Assembly: GCA_017405645.1 (NCBI GenBank)
Contig: JAFQZZ010000001.1
Coordinates: 1-40,184 of the forward strand
Direction of reading: 5' to 3'
Source: Bacillota bacterium
Lineage (GTDB): Bacteria; Bacillota; Clostridia; Peptostreptococcales; Anaerovoracaceae
DNA: 40,184 nt
The position numbers and the translations under genes were made by a program. The notes beneath the pieces are model-generated. The model saw only the letters and a program-made list of their open reading frames with translations. It ran no database searches and was not told the DNA's origin. Below, in pieces: positions 1 to 7,352 of the stretch; within the stretch, counting starts at the first letter, position 1, and each line of letters starts with the position of its first letter.

Positions 1-2
1 TC

Positions 3-104
3 CGGGAAAAGACCGGGATCGACTATGAAGGCATCGATCAGAACAATGCCCGTCCGCCCGTACGGCCTATCCCGCTGGATGCATTAGGGGAGGGAGAAGC
101 ATGA
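3..104 (+). CDS. C-terminal end of an upstream oxidoreductase subunit (partial)
   Basis: An open frame enters from the left edge and ends in a TGA that overlaps the start codon of the next gene (ATGA, 101-104), the usual sign of translational coupling. The tail contains NNARPPVRPIPLDAL. From memory, an RPP-[IV]-[RK]-P-[IV]-P-L tail like this occurs at the end of NAD(P)/FAD-dependent subunits of HcnABC / sarcosine-oxidase-like amino-acid dehydrogenases, whose genes often sit next to a DAO-type partner. That fits the neighbour, but only about 33 residues are visible, so the product is a guess. The other two forward frames close earlier. Confidence 0.5.
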   Translation, partial: REKTGIDYEGIDQNNARPPVRPIPLDALGEGEA

Positions 105-1318
105 GTTACGATTTTGCAACATATGATAAAAACTACCATACGGAGGCCGATGTTGTCGTAATCGGTGCCGGTATCTTCGGTCTGTCGACAGCATACTTCC
201 TCAGCAAAATGGGGAAAAAGGTCATCGTGCTTGAAAAGAAGGATGTAGGTTCCGGAGCTTCCGGTTCCAATGAAGCCTGGGTATGGCTCTCGACCCGTAC
301 CAGAGAAGTTCTTCCTTTCGTACGTTTCAGCCAGCAGTTCTACACCAACATCGAGGAAACCATCGGTTACGATGTAGAGTACAATAACTGCGGCGGTTAC
401 ATCATTGCCGAATCCCAAGAAGAAATGGATTTCCTGGCGAAGTATTGCGAACAGCGTTGGAAGGACGGCCTTCCGGAGATCCATATGATCGGACAGGAAG
501 AATTCCATAAGCGGGAAAGAGGGTATTCCCCCCATGTAATGGGCGGTACCTACAATCCGCTGGACGGCTGTGTCAACTCCATCCTGGTCTGCGTAGGATT
601 TGCTTCGGCAGTCCGTGACCTGGGCAATGAAGTCTGGACGAAGACGGACATCACAGCCATCAACCTGAAAGGCAAAAAAGTCCATGAAGTGGTCACCAAC
701 AGAGGGACCATCCGGACGGACTGTGTCGTCAATGCGGCCGGCAGCTGGGCGGCAGATATCGGTAAACTGGTCAACGTGGATGTTCCGTGCAAGCCGGAAC
801 GGATGACTGTACTGGTCAGCGAACCGGTAGCACCGTATATCAACAACGTATCGATGACCGGTAAATACCTGCTGGACGAACTGAATAAGGCGGAACAGGC
901 CGCGGCGGCGGAAGCCGGTGAAGCGGAAGCATCTGCCGTATACGTATATACCCAGATGAAGAAGGGCAACCTGCTCCTGGGCAGTACGGAAGATTTCGTC
1001 GGTTATGACCGGAGAGTCAACTTCGAAAACCCGAAAGCGATCGCGAAGGTCATCGGCGACATCAACCCGGAAATCCGTGACAAGAAGGTCAACATCATCC
1101 GTGCATTCGCCAACTTCTTCCCGTTCACCATGGACAACAACCCGATCATGGGTCCTGTCCCGGGCGTGGAAGGCTTCATCATGGCGACCGGCCTGAACGG
1201 CGGCGGCATGGCCATCGGCATCGGCGCGGGGTATACGACTGCACAGTACTGCGCCTTCAAGGAAACCCATTTCCGGATCGATTACTTCGACATCCAGCGT
1301 AAATCGCTGTGGACGTAG
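101..1318 (+). CDS. FAD-dependent oxidoreductase, DAO family
   Basis: This 405-residue flavoprotein probably oxidises an amine or amino acid, passing electrons to FAD. The N terminus carries the Rossmann dinucleotide motif VVVIGAGIFGLSTAYFL (about residues 19-35), followed by an acidic VLEKK strand end and a GSGASGSN loop, as in the D-amino-acid oxidase / glycine oxidase / sarcosine oxidase beta fold. The C terminus has the second FAD-contacting segment, GPVPGVEGFIMATGLNGGGM, near residues 350-370. An alanine- and glutamate-rich stretch (about residues 266-280) looks like an inserted surface loop. It overlaps the preceding partial gene by ATGA and lies 21 bases before a RidA gene. RidA-type enzymes hydrolyse reactive imines of the kind such oxidases release, so the two probably act in sequence. 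The substrate cannot be read from the sequence. Confidence 0.88.
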   Translation: MSYDFATYDKNYHTEADVVVIGAGIFGLSTAYFLSKMGKKVIVLEKKDVGSGASGSNEAWVWLSTRTREVLPFVRFSQQFYTNIEETIGYDVEYNNCGGYIIAESQEEMDFLAKYCEQRWKDGLPEIHMIGQEEFHKRERGYSPHVMGGTYNPLDGCVNSILVCVGFASAVRDLGNEVWTKTDITAINLKGKKVHEVVTNRGTIRTDCVVNAAGSWAADIGKLVNVDVPCKPERMTVLVSEPVAPYINNVSMTGKYLLDELNKAEQAAAAEAGEAEASAVYVYTQMKKGNLLLGSTEDFVGYDRRVNFENPKAIAKVIGDINPEIRDKKVNIIRAFANFFPFTMDNNPIMGPVPGVEGFIMATGLNGGGMAIGIGAGYTTAQYCAFKETHFRIDYFDIQRKSLWT

Positions 1319-1339
1319 TGAGAGAAAGGAGTTTTCGGA

Positions 1340-1741
1340 ATGTTTAAAAAAGCGTTTTATCATCCCGGAGAAACCCCGGATCCGAACGGTCCGGCCTATT
1401 CACCCGCAATCTGCGTAGACATGGGCGAACGGAAAATGATTTTCATGACCGGACAGATCCCGGTGGACGCGGAAGGGAATGTGGTATTCCCCGGTGATGC
1501 TGCAGCACAGGCTGAATACACTTTTGACAAAGCGGACAAACTCCTGAATGAAATGGGAGCCAGCCTGAAAGATGTAGTAAAGGCCCAGATCTTCGTGGAT
1601 AATGTGGACGACTGGCCGGCAATCGCGCCGGTCCGGAACAGAGTATTTGCGGAAAACAAACCGGTGAGCACCGTCGTGGAAATCGTACGGGGCACCGACC
1701 CGGGATGTTTGCTGGAGCTGGATCTGATCGCCATCATTTAA
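1340..1741 (+). CDS. RidA (YjgF/YER057c/UK114) family reactive imine/enamine deaminase
   Basis: A 133-residue protein of standard length for the family. RidA proteins form trimers and hydrolyse 2-iminoacids or enamines to ketoacids and ammonia. Family features visible are FMTGQIPVDAEGNVV (the ...SGQ(I/V)P... segment), a KADKLLNEMGASLKDVVKAQIFV stretch read in two parts around residues 65-85, and VEIVRG near residue 115, whose arginine matches the carboxylate-binding Arg of E. coli RidA. The glutamate expected near the C terminus appears to be Asp (LELDLIAI). The start has GAAAGGAG at about 1324-1331. Its place right after a DAO-type oxidase suggests it clears the imine made by that enzyme. 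Confidence 0.9.
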   Translation: MFKKAFYHPGETPDPNGPAYSPAICVDMGERKMIFMTGQIPVDAEGNVVFPGDAAAQAEYTFDKADKLLNEMGASLKDVVKAQIFVDNVDDWPAIAPVRNRVFAENKPVSTVVEIVRGTDPGCLLELDLIAII

Positions 1742-1748
1742 GGTTCAT

Positions 1749-1777
1749 TTGAATAGTACTTTCCCTAAAAGTATGTT
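1749..1777 (+). promoter_or_regulatory. Candidate sigma-A promoter for the 1858 exporter
   Basis: TTGAAT at 1749-1754 and TATGTT at 1772-1777 are separated by 17 bases. The -35 is good and the -10 weak. It lies after the ridA stop codon and would give a leader of about 70 bases that contains the paired hairpins described next. Confidence 0.35.
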
Positions 1778-1781
1778 GGAG

Positions 1782-1821
1782 TCCCCCGGTGCACCAGTGT
1801 TCGTATCGGGGGATTCCCCCG
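1782..1821 (+). promoter_or_regulatory. Leader with two mutually exclusive hairpins
   Basis: The seven-base word TCCCCCG occurs at 1782-1788 and again at 1815-1821. Its exact complement CGGGGGA lies between them at 1807-1813. The middle segment can pair with either copy but not both, the geometry of an attenuator or a translation switch. The distal pairing would be a tight hairpin about 35 bases ahead of the ribosome binding site (AAGGAAAGGA). There is no T run after it, so a classical terminator is not evident. The complementarity is exact; the function is inferred. Confidence 0.4.
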
Positions 1822-1857
1822 TTTGACCGATCGAACTGTGAAGGAAAGGACGGAACG

Positions 1858-2769
1858 ATGACCGAAAACCGGAACAGCGGGGTTCCGCAAAAGCCCGCAG
1901 GAAAACCACATAAGTTTCCCGTGTACTATTTATACGGGCTGGGCACGATGCTGATCTGGTCATCCACCTTTTCCTTTTCTAAGGTGAGCCTGGAAGTGTT
2001 CTCCGTGCCGATGCTCAGCATCCTGCGGTTTGTATTTGCAGGTCTTTTTATGCTGGCATTTGCCTGCATTAAAAGGATCGGCCTGCCGGACAGAAGGGAT
2101 ATTCCCTGGTTCCTGCTGGCGGCAGCGGTGGGTTTCAGCGTTTACCAGCCCGTTTTCAATAAAGGCATGGACATGCTGACCTCGGCCACGGCCTGCATCG
2201 TCATCGTGACCGCTCCCGTGATCACGGGGGTGTTTGCCCGGATCCTGTTCGGGGAGCGGATACGGATCGGCGGATGGATCGGCATGACGATCTGCTTTGC
2301 GGGGATCCTGATCCTGATGCTGTGGAACGGTGTCCTGTCCATTAACGTGGGGATCGTCTGGATGTTCGGCGCGGCCTGTTTACTGGCAGCCTACACGCTG
2401 ACCCAGCGGAAGCTGACCCGTAAATACACCGCGTTGCAGTCCACGGCCTACAGCATCATCATTGCAGCGGTCATGCTGCTGTTTCTGCTGCCTTTTACCG
2501 ACCCGAAGGAACTGGCCATGGCCACGCCGAGGCATTGGCTTTCTACGGTCTACCTGGGTTTTTTCGGCAGCGCCATCTCCTATCTGTGCTGGAGCAAGGC
2601 CCTGTCGCTGACGGACAAGACGGCAAAAATCAGCAACCTGCAGTTCCTGCAGCCGGGGCTGTCCATGACCTGGGGCTTCCTGATCGTTATGGAAGTGCCC
2701 ACGGCGGAAGTTTTTGTTGGGATGTTCGTCATCCTCCTGGGCATGGTCATTTTTACGAAAATGAAGTAG
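1858..2769 (+). CDS. EamA/DMT-family transporter
   Basis: A 303-residue membrane protein of the drug/metabolite transporter superfamily, with about ten hydrophobic helices arranged as two EamA repeats. Repeat hallmarks include WSSTFSFSKVSLE in helix 1, SATACIVIVTAPVITGVFARILFGE in the middle (read in parts) and GSAISYLCWSKAL in the second repeat. I start it at 1858 rather than the upstream in-frame ATG at 1789, because AAGGAAAGGA ends about 8 bases before 1858 and residues upstream of it do not look like protein. It is a close paralogue of the exporter at 22372 in this window. Such proteins usually export or import amino acids or small metabolites; the substrate is unknown. Confidence 0.88.
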   Translation: MTENRNSGVPQKPAGKPHKFPVYYLYGLGTMLIWSSTFSFSKVSLEVFSVPMLSILRFVFAGLFMLAFACIKRIGLPDRRDIPWFLLAAAVGFSVYQPVFNKGMDMLTSATACIVIVTAPVITGVFARILFGERIRIGGWIGMTICFAGILILMLWNGVLSINVGIVWMFGAACLLAAYTLTQRKLTRKYTALQSTAYSIIIAAVMLLFLLPFTDPKELAMATPRHWLSTVYLGFFGSAISYLCWSKALSLTDKTAKISNLQFLQPGLSMTWGFLIVMEVPTAEVFVGMFVILLGMVIFTKMK

Positions 2770-2840
2770 TTCCGGTACGGCCCGAAGCCCGGGATCTGAA
2801 AACCTTTATGCGACGGATCGGTGCCGTCCGATCATACACG

Positions 2841-2879
2841 GGAAGCCCCCGGCAGCAGTTTGCCGGGGGCTTCCTGTTT
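2841..2879 (+). terminator. Strong intrinsic terminator after the first exporter
   Basis: A perfect 14-base stem (GGAAGCCCCCGGCA, 2841-2854, with TGCCGGGGGCTTCC, 2861-2874) and a six-base loop are followed by a short TGTTTG tail. The stem is very GC-rich; the T tail is weak. It separates the exporter from the hydrogenase operon. Confidence 0.75.
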
Positions 2880-2902
2880 GAAGAGAAAGAAAAGAATGAT
2901 TT

Positions 2903-2951
2903 CGATTGATTCTATTGTTATTATAATCAATAAATATCAGCAAATCAATCG
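2903..2951. promoter_or_regulatory. Inverted repeat upstream of the hydrogenase promoter (candidate operator)
   Basis: CGATTGATT at 2903-2911 and its exact complement AATCAATCG at 2943-2951 flank a very AT-rich centre. That centre holds a further AATCAAT (2925-2931) and an imperfect dyad TTGTT...AATCAA. The array lies about 20 bases upstream of the -35 box, a position typical of an activator. The TTGAT/ATCAA half-sites recall CRP/FNR-type sites, and the TTG...CAA spacing loosely recalls Rex. Neither match is good enough to name the regulator. Confidence 0.35.
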
Positions 2952-2971
2952 GAATGTCGGGCAGTTTTGTA

Positions 2972-3000
2972 TTGTCTTGAAATAGGGTATTCGGTATAAT
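2972..3000 (+). promoter_or_regulatory. Sigma-A promoter of the hydrogenase operon
   Basis: TTGTCT (2972-2977) and a perfect TATAAT (2995-3000) are spaced by 17 bases. Transcription should begin near 3007. This places the in-frame ATG at 2999 inside the -10 box and so rules it out as the hydE start. It is the only strong promoter I see before the six hyd genes. Confidence 0.7.
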
Positions 3001-3049
3001 GAATATAATAGGGAATATCGGCAATTTCCATAGGAAACGGATTATCAAT

Positions 3050-4108
3050 ATGATGAAATACCGAGTAGAGGACCTGGCGGACAGACTGATGGCGGGAGAA
3101 GCGCTTTCCCGGGAGGAATACGCCTTTCTCATCGACTGCCGCACGCCTGAGACCGAAGCGGCGCTGGCAAAAGAAGCGGCAGCCCGGAGAGAGAGTATTT
3201 ACGGCAAAAAGATATTTGCCCGGGGTCTGATCGAGATCAGCAACTGCTGCCGGAACGATTGCTATTACTGCGGGATCCGGCGCAGCAACGGCCGTTGTGA
3301 GCGGTACCGTCTGATGCCGGAGGAGATCCTGTCCTGCGCAGTGGAAGGGTATGAACTGGGGTTTCGGACCTTCGTGCTTCAGGGAGGGGAGGACGACTAT
3401 TTTACGGATGAGATCCTGTGCCCGCTGATCCGGACGCTGAAGGAACGTTTCCCGGACTGCGCGGTCACCCTTTCACTGGGGGAGAGGAACCGGGAAAGTT
3501 ACCGGCGGCTTTTTGACGCCGGGGCGGACCGTTACCTTCTGCGGCATGAAACGGCAAGCGAGGCCCATTATAAAAAGCTCCATCCGGCGGAAATGTCCTT
3601 CGAAAACCGCATGCGGTGCCTTTGGGACCTGAAGGAAACCGGGTTTCAGGCCGGGTGCGGATTCATGGTGGGTTCCCCGCATCAGACCAGCCGGGAACTG
3701 TCGGAGGACCTGGCCTTCATCGCGGAATTCAAGCCGGATATGTGCGGCATCGGGCCTTTCATCCCTCACCGGGACACGCCTTTTGCCTCCGAGCCTGCCG
3801 GAACGGTCGGACTGACCTGCTTTTTGCTGTCGGTGATCCGGCTGATCCATCCGCCGGTGCTGCTGCCGGCAACCACGGCCTTGGCCACCCTGGACCCCCG
3901 GGGGAGGGAGAAGGGGATTCTCTCCGGCGCCAACGTGGTGATGCCGAATCTTTCCCCGGAAAATGTGCGAAGCAAGTACGACTTGTATGATCATAAAGCC
4001 TTTACCGGAATGGAGTCCGCCCGCTGTCTGGCGGATCTTTCCGGAAGAATGCGGGAGATCGGCTGCGAACTGGCCGTGGACCGCGGAGACGTCAGAAAGG
4101 AAGTTTAG
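3050..4108 (+). CDS. hydE: [FeFe]-hydrogenase maturase HydE, radical SAM
   Basis: HydE is a radical S-adenosylmethionine enzyme that helps build the organometallic two-iron subcluster of [FeFe]-hydrogenase, acting on a HydG-derived iron-cysteine intermediate. The radical SAM cluster motif CRNDCYYC (CX3CX2C) is at about residues 67-74, within SNCCRNDCYYCGIRRSN, a signature of HydE rather than biotin synthase. Length is about 352 residues, normal for HydE. I start it at 3050 (or the adjacent ATG at 3053) because TAGGAAACGG precedes it by about 12 bases and the upstream ATG falls inside the promoter. It is first in the operon and ends three bases before hydG. Confidence 0.93.
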   Translation: MMKYRVEDLADRLMAGEALSREEYAFLIDCRTPETEAALAKEAAARRESIYGKKIFARGLIEISNCCRNDCYYCGIRRSNGRCERYRLMPEEILSCAVEGYELGFRTFVLQGGEDDYFTDEILCPLIRTLKERFPDCAVTLSLGERNRESYRRLFDAGADRYLLRHETASEAHYKKLHPAEMSFENRMRCLWDLKETGFQAGCGFMVGSPHQTSRELSEDLAFIAEFKPDMCGIGPFIPHRDTPFASEPAGTVGLTCFLLSVIRLIHPPVLLPATTALATLDPRGREKGILSGANVVMPNLSPENVRSKYDLYDHKAFTGMESARCLADLSGRMREIGCELAVDRGDVRKEV

Positions 4109-4111
4109 TCA

Positions 4112-5560
4112 ATGGCTGTATACGATCCGGCTTCCCTCCATGCGGAGGAGTTCATCAACGACGAAGAGATCATGGCCACCCTGGCCTATGCGGAAGAACA
4201 CAAGAATAACGAGGAACTGATCGACCGGATCCTGCAGAAAGCCCGGCCCCTGAAGACCGAAAGCGGTTACCGGTGCACGGGACTGACCCACCGGGAAGCT
4301 TCCGTGCTCCTGGCCTGCGAGATCCCGGAAAAAACGGAGGAGATGTTCGCCATCGCGGAGGAGATCAAGCAGGCATTCTACGGTAACCGGATCGTGATCT
4401 TCGCGCCCCTGTATCTCTCCAATTACTGCGTGAACGGCTGCCTGTACTGTCCGTATCACCTGAAGAACCGGACCATCCCCCGGAAAAAACTGTCCCAGGA
4501 AGAGATCCGGGAAGAAGTGATCGCCCTGCAGGACATGGGGCATAAAAGGCTGGCCATTGAAGCCGGCGAAGATCCGGTGAACAATCCCATCGAATACATC
4601 CTGGACTCCATCAGGACGATTTACGGCGTGCATCACAAGAACGGCGACATCCGCCGGGTCAACGTGAACATCGCCGCCACCACGGTGGAGAACTACCGGA
4701 AACTGAAGGAAGCCGGAATCGGGACCTACATCCTGTTCCAGGAGACCTACCATAAAAAGACCTATGAAAAGCTGCACCCCACCGGCCCGAAGCACGATTA
4801 CGACTACCACACCGAAGCCATGGACCGGGCCATGGAGGGCGGCATTGACGACGTGGGGCTGGGGGTTCTTTTCGGCCTGGAACTGTACAAATACGAATTT
4901 GCCGGGCTCATCATGCACGCGGAACATCTGGAGGCGGTCCACGGTGTGGGACCCCACACCATCAGCGTGCCCCGGGTCAAGCGGGCGGATGACATCGACC
5001 CGGACGAGTTCGACGGCGGCATCGACGACGATACCTTCGCGAAACTGACGGCTTGCATCCGTCTGGCCGTGCCCTATACGGGCATGATCATTTCCACCCG
5101 GGAAAACCAGGCGGTGCGGGAACGGCTTCTGCGGCTGGGGATCTCCCAGATCAGCGGAGGCTCCCGGACATCAGTGGGAGGCTATACGGAGGAGATTCGG
5201 CCCACGGATACCGAACAGTTCGACGTCAGCGACCAGCGGACCCTGGACGAAGTGGTGCGGTGGCTGATGGAAAACGACCACATTCCGTCCTTCTGCACGG
5301 CCTGCTACCGGGAAGGGCGGACCGGAGACCGGTTCATGAGCCTTTGCAAAAACGGTCAGATCCTCAACTGCTGCCACCCCAATGCGCTGATGACCCTGAC
5401 GGAGTTCCTGGAGGATTATGCTTCTCCGGAAACAAAAGAGGCCGGATACGCGATGGTGGAAAAGGAACTGAAACGGATCCCGAGAGAGAAAGTCCGCCGG
5501 ATCGCGGAAGAGAATATTGAAGCCATCAAAAATTCTGACCGGAGGGATTTCCGGTTCTGA
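4112..5560 (+). CDS. hydG: [FeFe]-hydrogenase maturase HydG, tyrosine lyase radical SAM
   Basis: HydG cleaves tyrosine to p-cresol and dehydroglycine, and converts the latter to CO and cyanide, which it delivers as an Fe(CO)2CN unit. The radical SAM motif CVNGCLYC is at residues 106-113. The second iron-sulfur site unique to HydG is complete: C395, C398 and C421 form an exact CX2CX22C. It is 482 residues, the usual size. AGAAAGGAAG lies just ahead of the start. It is tightly packed between hydE and hydF and shares their transcript. Confidence 0.96.
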   Translation: MAVYDPASLHAEEFINDEEIMATLAYAEEHKNNEELIDRILQKARPLKTESGYRCTGLTHREASVLLACEIPEKTEEMFAIAEEIKQAFYGNRIVIFAPLYLSNYCVNGCLYCPYHLKNRTIPRKKLSQEEIREEVIALQDMGHKRLAIEAGEDPVNNPIEYILDSIRTIYGVHHKNGDIRRVNVNIAATTVENYRKLKEAGIGTYILFQETYHKKTYEKLHPTGPKHDYDYHTEAMDRAMEGGIDDVGLGVLFGLELYKYEFAGLIMHAEHLEAVHGVGPHTISVPRVKRADDIDPDEFDGGIDDDTFAKLTACIRLAVPYTGMIISTRENQAVRERLLRLGISQISGGSRTSVGGYTEEIRPTDTEQFDVSDQRTLDEVVRWLMENDHIPSFCTACYREGRTGDRFMSLCKNGQILNCCHPNALMTLTEFLEDYASPETKEAGYAMVEKELKRIPREKVRRIAEENIEAIKNSDRRDFRF

Positions 5561-5568
5561 CGATATAC

Positions 5569-5585
5569 AAGGCGGTGATTTTTTG
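5569..5585 (+). promoter_or_regulatory. Ribosome binding site deciding the hydF start
   Basis: AAGGCGGTGA (5569-5578) is an almost perfect Shine-Dalgarno sequence four bases before a TTG at 5583. The in-frame ATG at 5517, inside hydG, has no such site, and its 22 extra residues do not resemble a HydF N terminus. Confidence 0.65.
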
Positions 5586-6821
5586 AGTTTGAATGCGACA
5601 CCCTCATCGGAAAGGGTGCAGATCGCGTTTTTCGGCCGGCGGAATGCCGGAAAATCCAGTCTGGTGAATGCGGTTACGGGCCAGGAGCTTTCGCTGGTGT
5701 CGGAAGTGAGGGGCACTACCACGGATCCGGTGAAAAAAGCCATGGAACTGCTTCCCCTGGGGCCGGTGGTAATCATCGACACCCCGGGATTTGACGATGA
5801 AGGTGAACTGGGAGGATTACGGGTCCAGAGGGCCGTCAAGGTCCTGAATCAGGCGGATCTGGCCGTGCTGGTGACGGATGCGCCGGAGACGAGCGGCGGA
5901 CCGGATTATCCGGCGGCGGACCGGGAACTGATCCGGCTCTTCCGGGAGAAGAAGATCCCTTATGTGATCGCCTGGACCAAATCGGACCTTCGGGAAAGAT
6001 CCGGTGAAGGTCCGGATGGGACGGAAGACCTGCCGGGGGACAGCGTGATCGGCGTCAGTGCCGTGACCGGCGAAAACCTGGAGGTTTTAAAGGGCAAGCT
6101 GGCCTCCCTGGCATCCGGGGAAGGAATGCCGGAACGAAGGCTCGTAGCGGACCTGATCTCTCCGGGGGACCTGGTCCTGCTGGTTATCCCCATCGACGGG
6201 TCTGCGCCGAAGGCAAGGCTGATCCTTCCCCAGCAGCAGGTGATCCGGGATATCCTGGACACCGGCGGCTGTTTCGCCGGCTGCCGGCCGGAAGAGCTGC
6301 CGGAAATGCTCGGGAAGCTGAAGGATAAACCGAAGCTGGTGATCACGGACTCCCAGGCTTTTGAACAGGTGGCTCAGACGCTGCCCCGGGAAATCCTGCT
6401 GACCTCCTTTTCCATCCTGTTCGCACGGTACAAGGGCGACCTGGAGACCCTGACCGGCGGAGCGGAAGCCCTGAAAAACCTGAAAGATACGGAACGGGTG
6501 CTGATTGCCGAGGGCTGCACCCACCACCGGCAGTGCGATGACATCGGCAGCGTGAAGCTGCCGGCGTGGATCCGGGAACTGTGCGGAAGCAATCCTCAGT
6601 TTGCGTTTTCCTCCGGCACCGGATTCCCGGCGGATCTGTCGGTTTACCGGCTTATCGTCCACTGCGGCGGCTGCATGCTGAACGAAAAAGAGATGAGACG
6701 GCGGATGGAGCTGGCGAAAGCGGCCGGGGTGCCCATGGTGAATTACGGTGCGGCCATCGCCTGCGCGAAAGGGGTCCTGGAACGTAGTTTGGAACCGGTC
6801 CTGCCGGTTGAGTATAAATGA
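5583..6821 (+). CDS. hydF: [FeFe]-hydrogenase maturation GTPase/scaffold HydF
   Basis: HydF carries the assembled two-iron precursor on a [4Fe-4S] cluster and delivers it to apo-HydA. The N-terminal G domain has the P-loop GRRNAGKS at about residues 18-25, RGTTTDPV as switch region and DTPGFDDEG as G3. The C-terminal cluster-binding signature CxHx45HCxxC is present (C312, H314, H360, C361, C364). With the TTG start at 5583 the protein is 412 residues and lies 22 bases after hydG; with the ATG at 5517 it would overlap hydG. It is the third maturase in one run, so all three are co-expressed with the enzyme they build. Confidence 0.95.
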   Translation: MSLNATPSSERVQIAFFGRRNAGKSSLVNAVTGQELSLVSEVRGTTTDPVKKAMELLPLGPVVIIDTPGFDDEGELGGLRVQRAVKVLNQADLAVLVTDAPETSGGPDYPAADRELIRLFREKKIPYVIAWTKSDLRERSGEGPDGTEDLPGDSVIGVSAVTGENLEVLKGKLASLASGEGMPERRLVADLISPGDLVLLVIPIDGSAPKARLILPQQQVIRDILDTGGCFAGCRPEELPEMLGKLKDKPKLVITDSQAFEQVAQTLPREILLTSFSILFARYKGDLETLTGGAEALKNLKDTERVLIAEGCTHHRQCDDIGSVKLPAWIRELCGSNPQFAFSSGTGFPADLSVYRLIVHCGGCMLNEKEMRRRMELAKAAGVPMVNYGAAIACAKGVLERSLEPVLPVEYK

Positions 6822-6868
6822 TGCATAATAGATTCAGATAATGATTGATTCGCAGAAAGGATACAGAT

Positions 6869-7348
6869 ATGGCAAAATTACAGGAGCATGCGGTCGTTCA
6901 GATTTTGAAGATCTGCGACCGGTACCAGGATGAAAAAACGCCTCTGATGATGATCCTCAGCGACATCCAGAACGAGTACGGATACATCCCGCTGGAAGTC
7001 CAGGAGATCGTATCCCAGCAGACCGGCATCTCCGTGGCGGAGATCTACGGTGTGGTGACGTTTTATTCGTTCTTCTCCATGACGCCGAAGGGGAAGAACG
7101 TGATCGGGGTCTGCATGGGCACCGCCTGTTACGTCAAGGGTGCCCAGCAGGTGATCGACCGGTTCCAGGAAGTGCTGAAGATCCAGCCCGGGCAGACCAC
7201 GCCGGACGGGTTGTTCACGCTGGATGCCCTCCGGTGCATCGGCACCTGCGGCATCGCCCCGGCGGTCAGCATCAACGGAAAAGTCTATCCGAAGGTTTCC
7301 GTGAGCGATGTTCCGGATATCGTTGAAGCGTACAGAAAGGAGGCCTGA
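6869..7348 (+). CDS. hydC: NADH-linked [FeFe]-hydrogenase subunit HydC (NuoE-like, [2Fe-2S])
   Basis: A 159-residue thioredoxin-like ferredoxin subunit homologous to NuoE of complex I. The four cysteines of the [2Fe-2S] cluster are C82, C87 (CMGTAC) and C123, C127 (CIGTC). The N-terminal helical part with GYIPLEVQEIVSQQTGIS is typical of NuoE. It relays electrons between the flavin subunit HydB and HydA. The start at 6869 follows GAAAGG. The 47 bases after hydF carry no convincing promoter or terminator, so it is probably on the same message as the maturases. Confidence 0.93.
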   Translation: MAKLQEHAVVQILKICDRYQDEKTPLMMILSDIQNEYGYIPLEVQEIVSQQTGISVAEIYGVVTFYSFFSMTPKGKNVIGVCMGTACYVKGAQQVIDRFQEVLKIQPGQTTPDGLFTLDALRCIGTCGIAPAVSINGKVYPKVSVSDVPDIVEAYRKEA

Positions 7349-7352
7349 TCCC

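Noticed and set aside
38..1363. A 441-codon minus-strand frame across the DAO gene
   Set aside because: It is the shadow of the plus-strand oxidase, which has the full FAD-binding signature and a coupled start.
2999..3001. ATG at 2999 as the hydE start
   Set aside because: It lies within the -10 box of a near-consensus promoter; the ATG at 3050 has a ribosome binding site and gives a normal HydE N terminus.
6822..6868. A second promoter between hydF and hydC
   Set aside because: CATAAT- and TATAAA-like words are present, but no -35 element sits at the right distance, so I left it out of the annotation.
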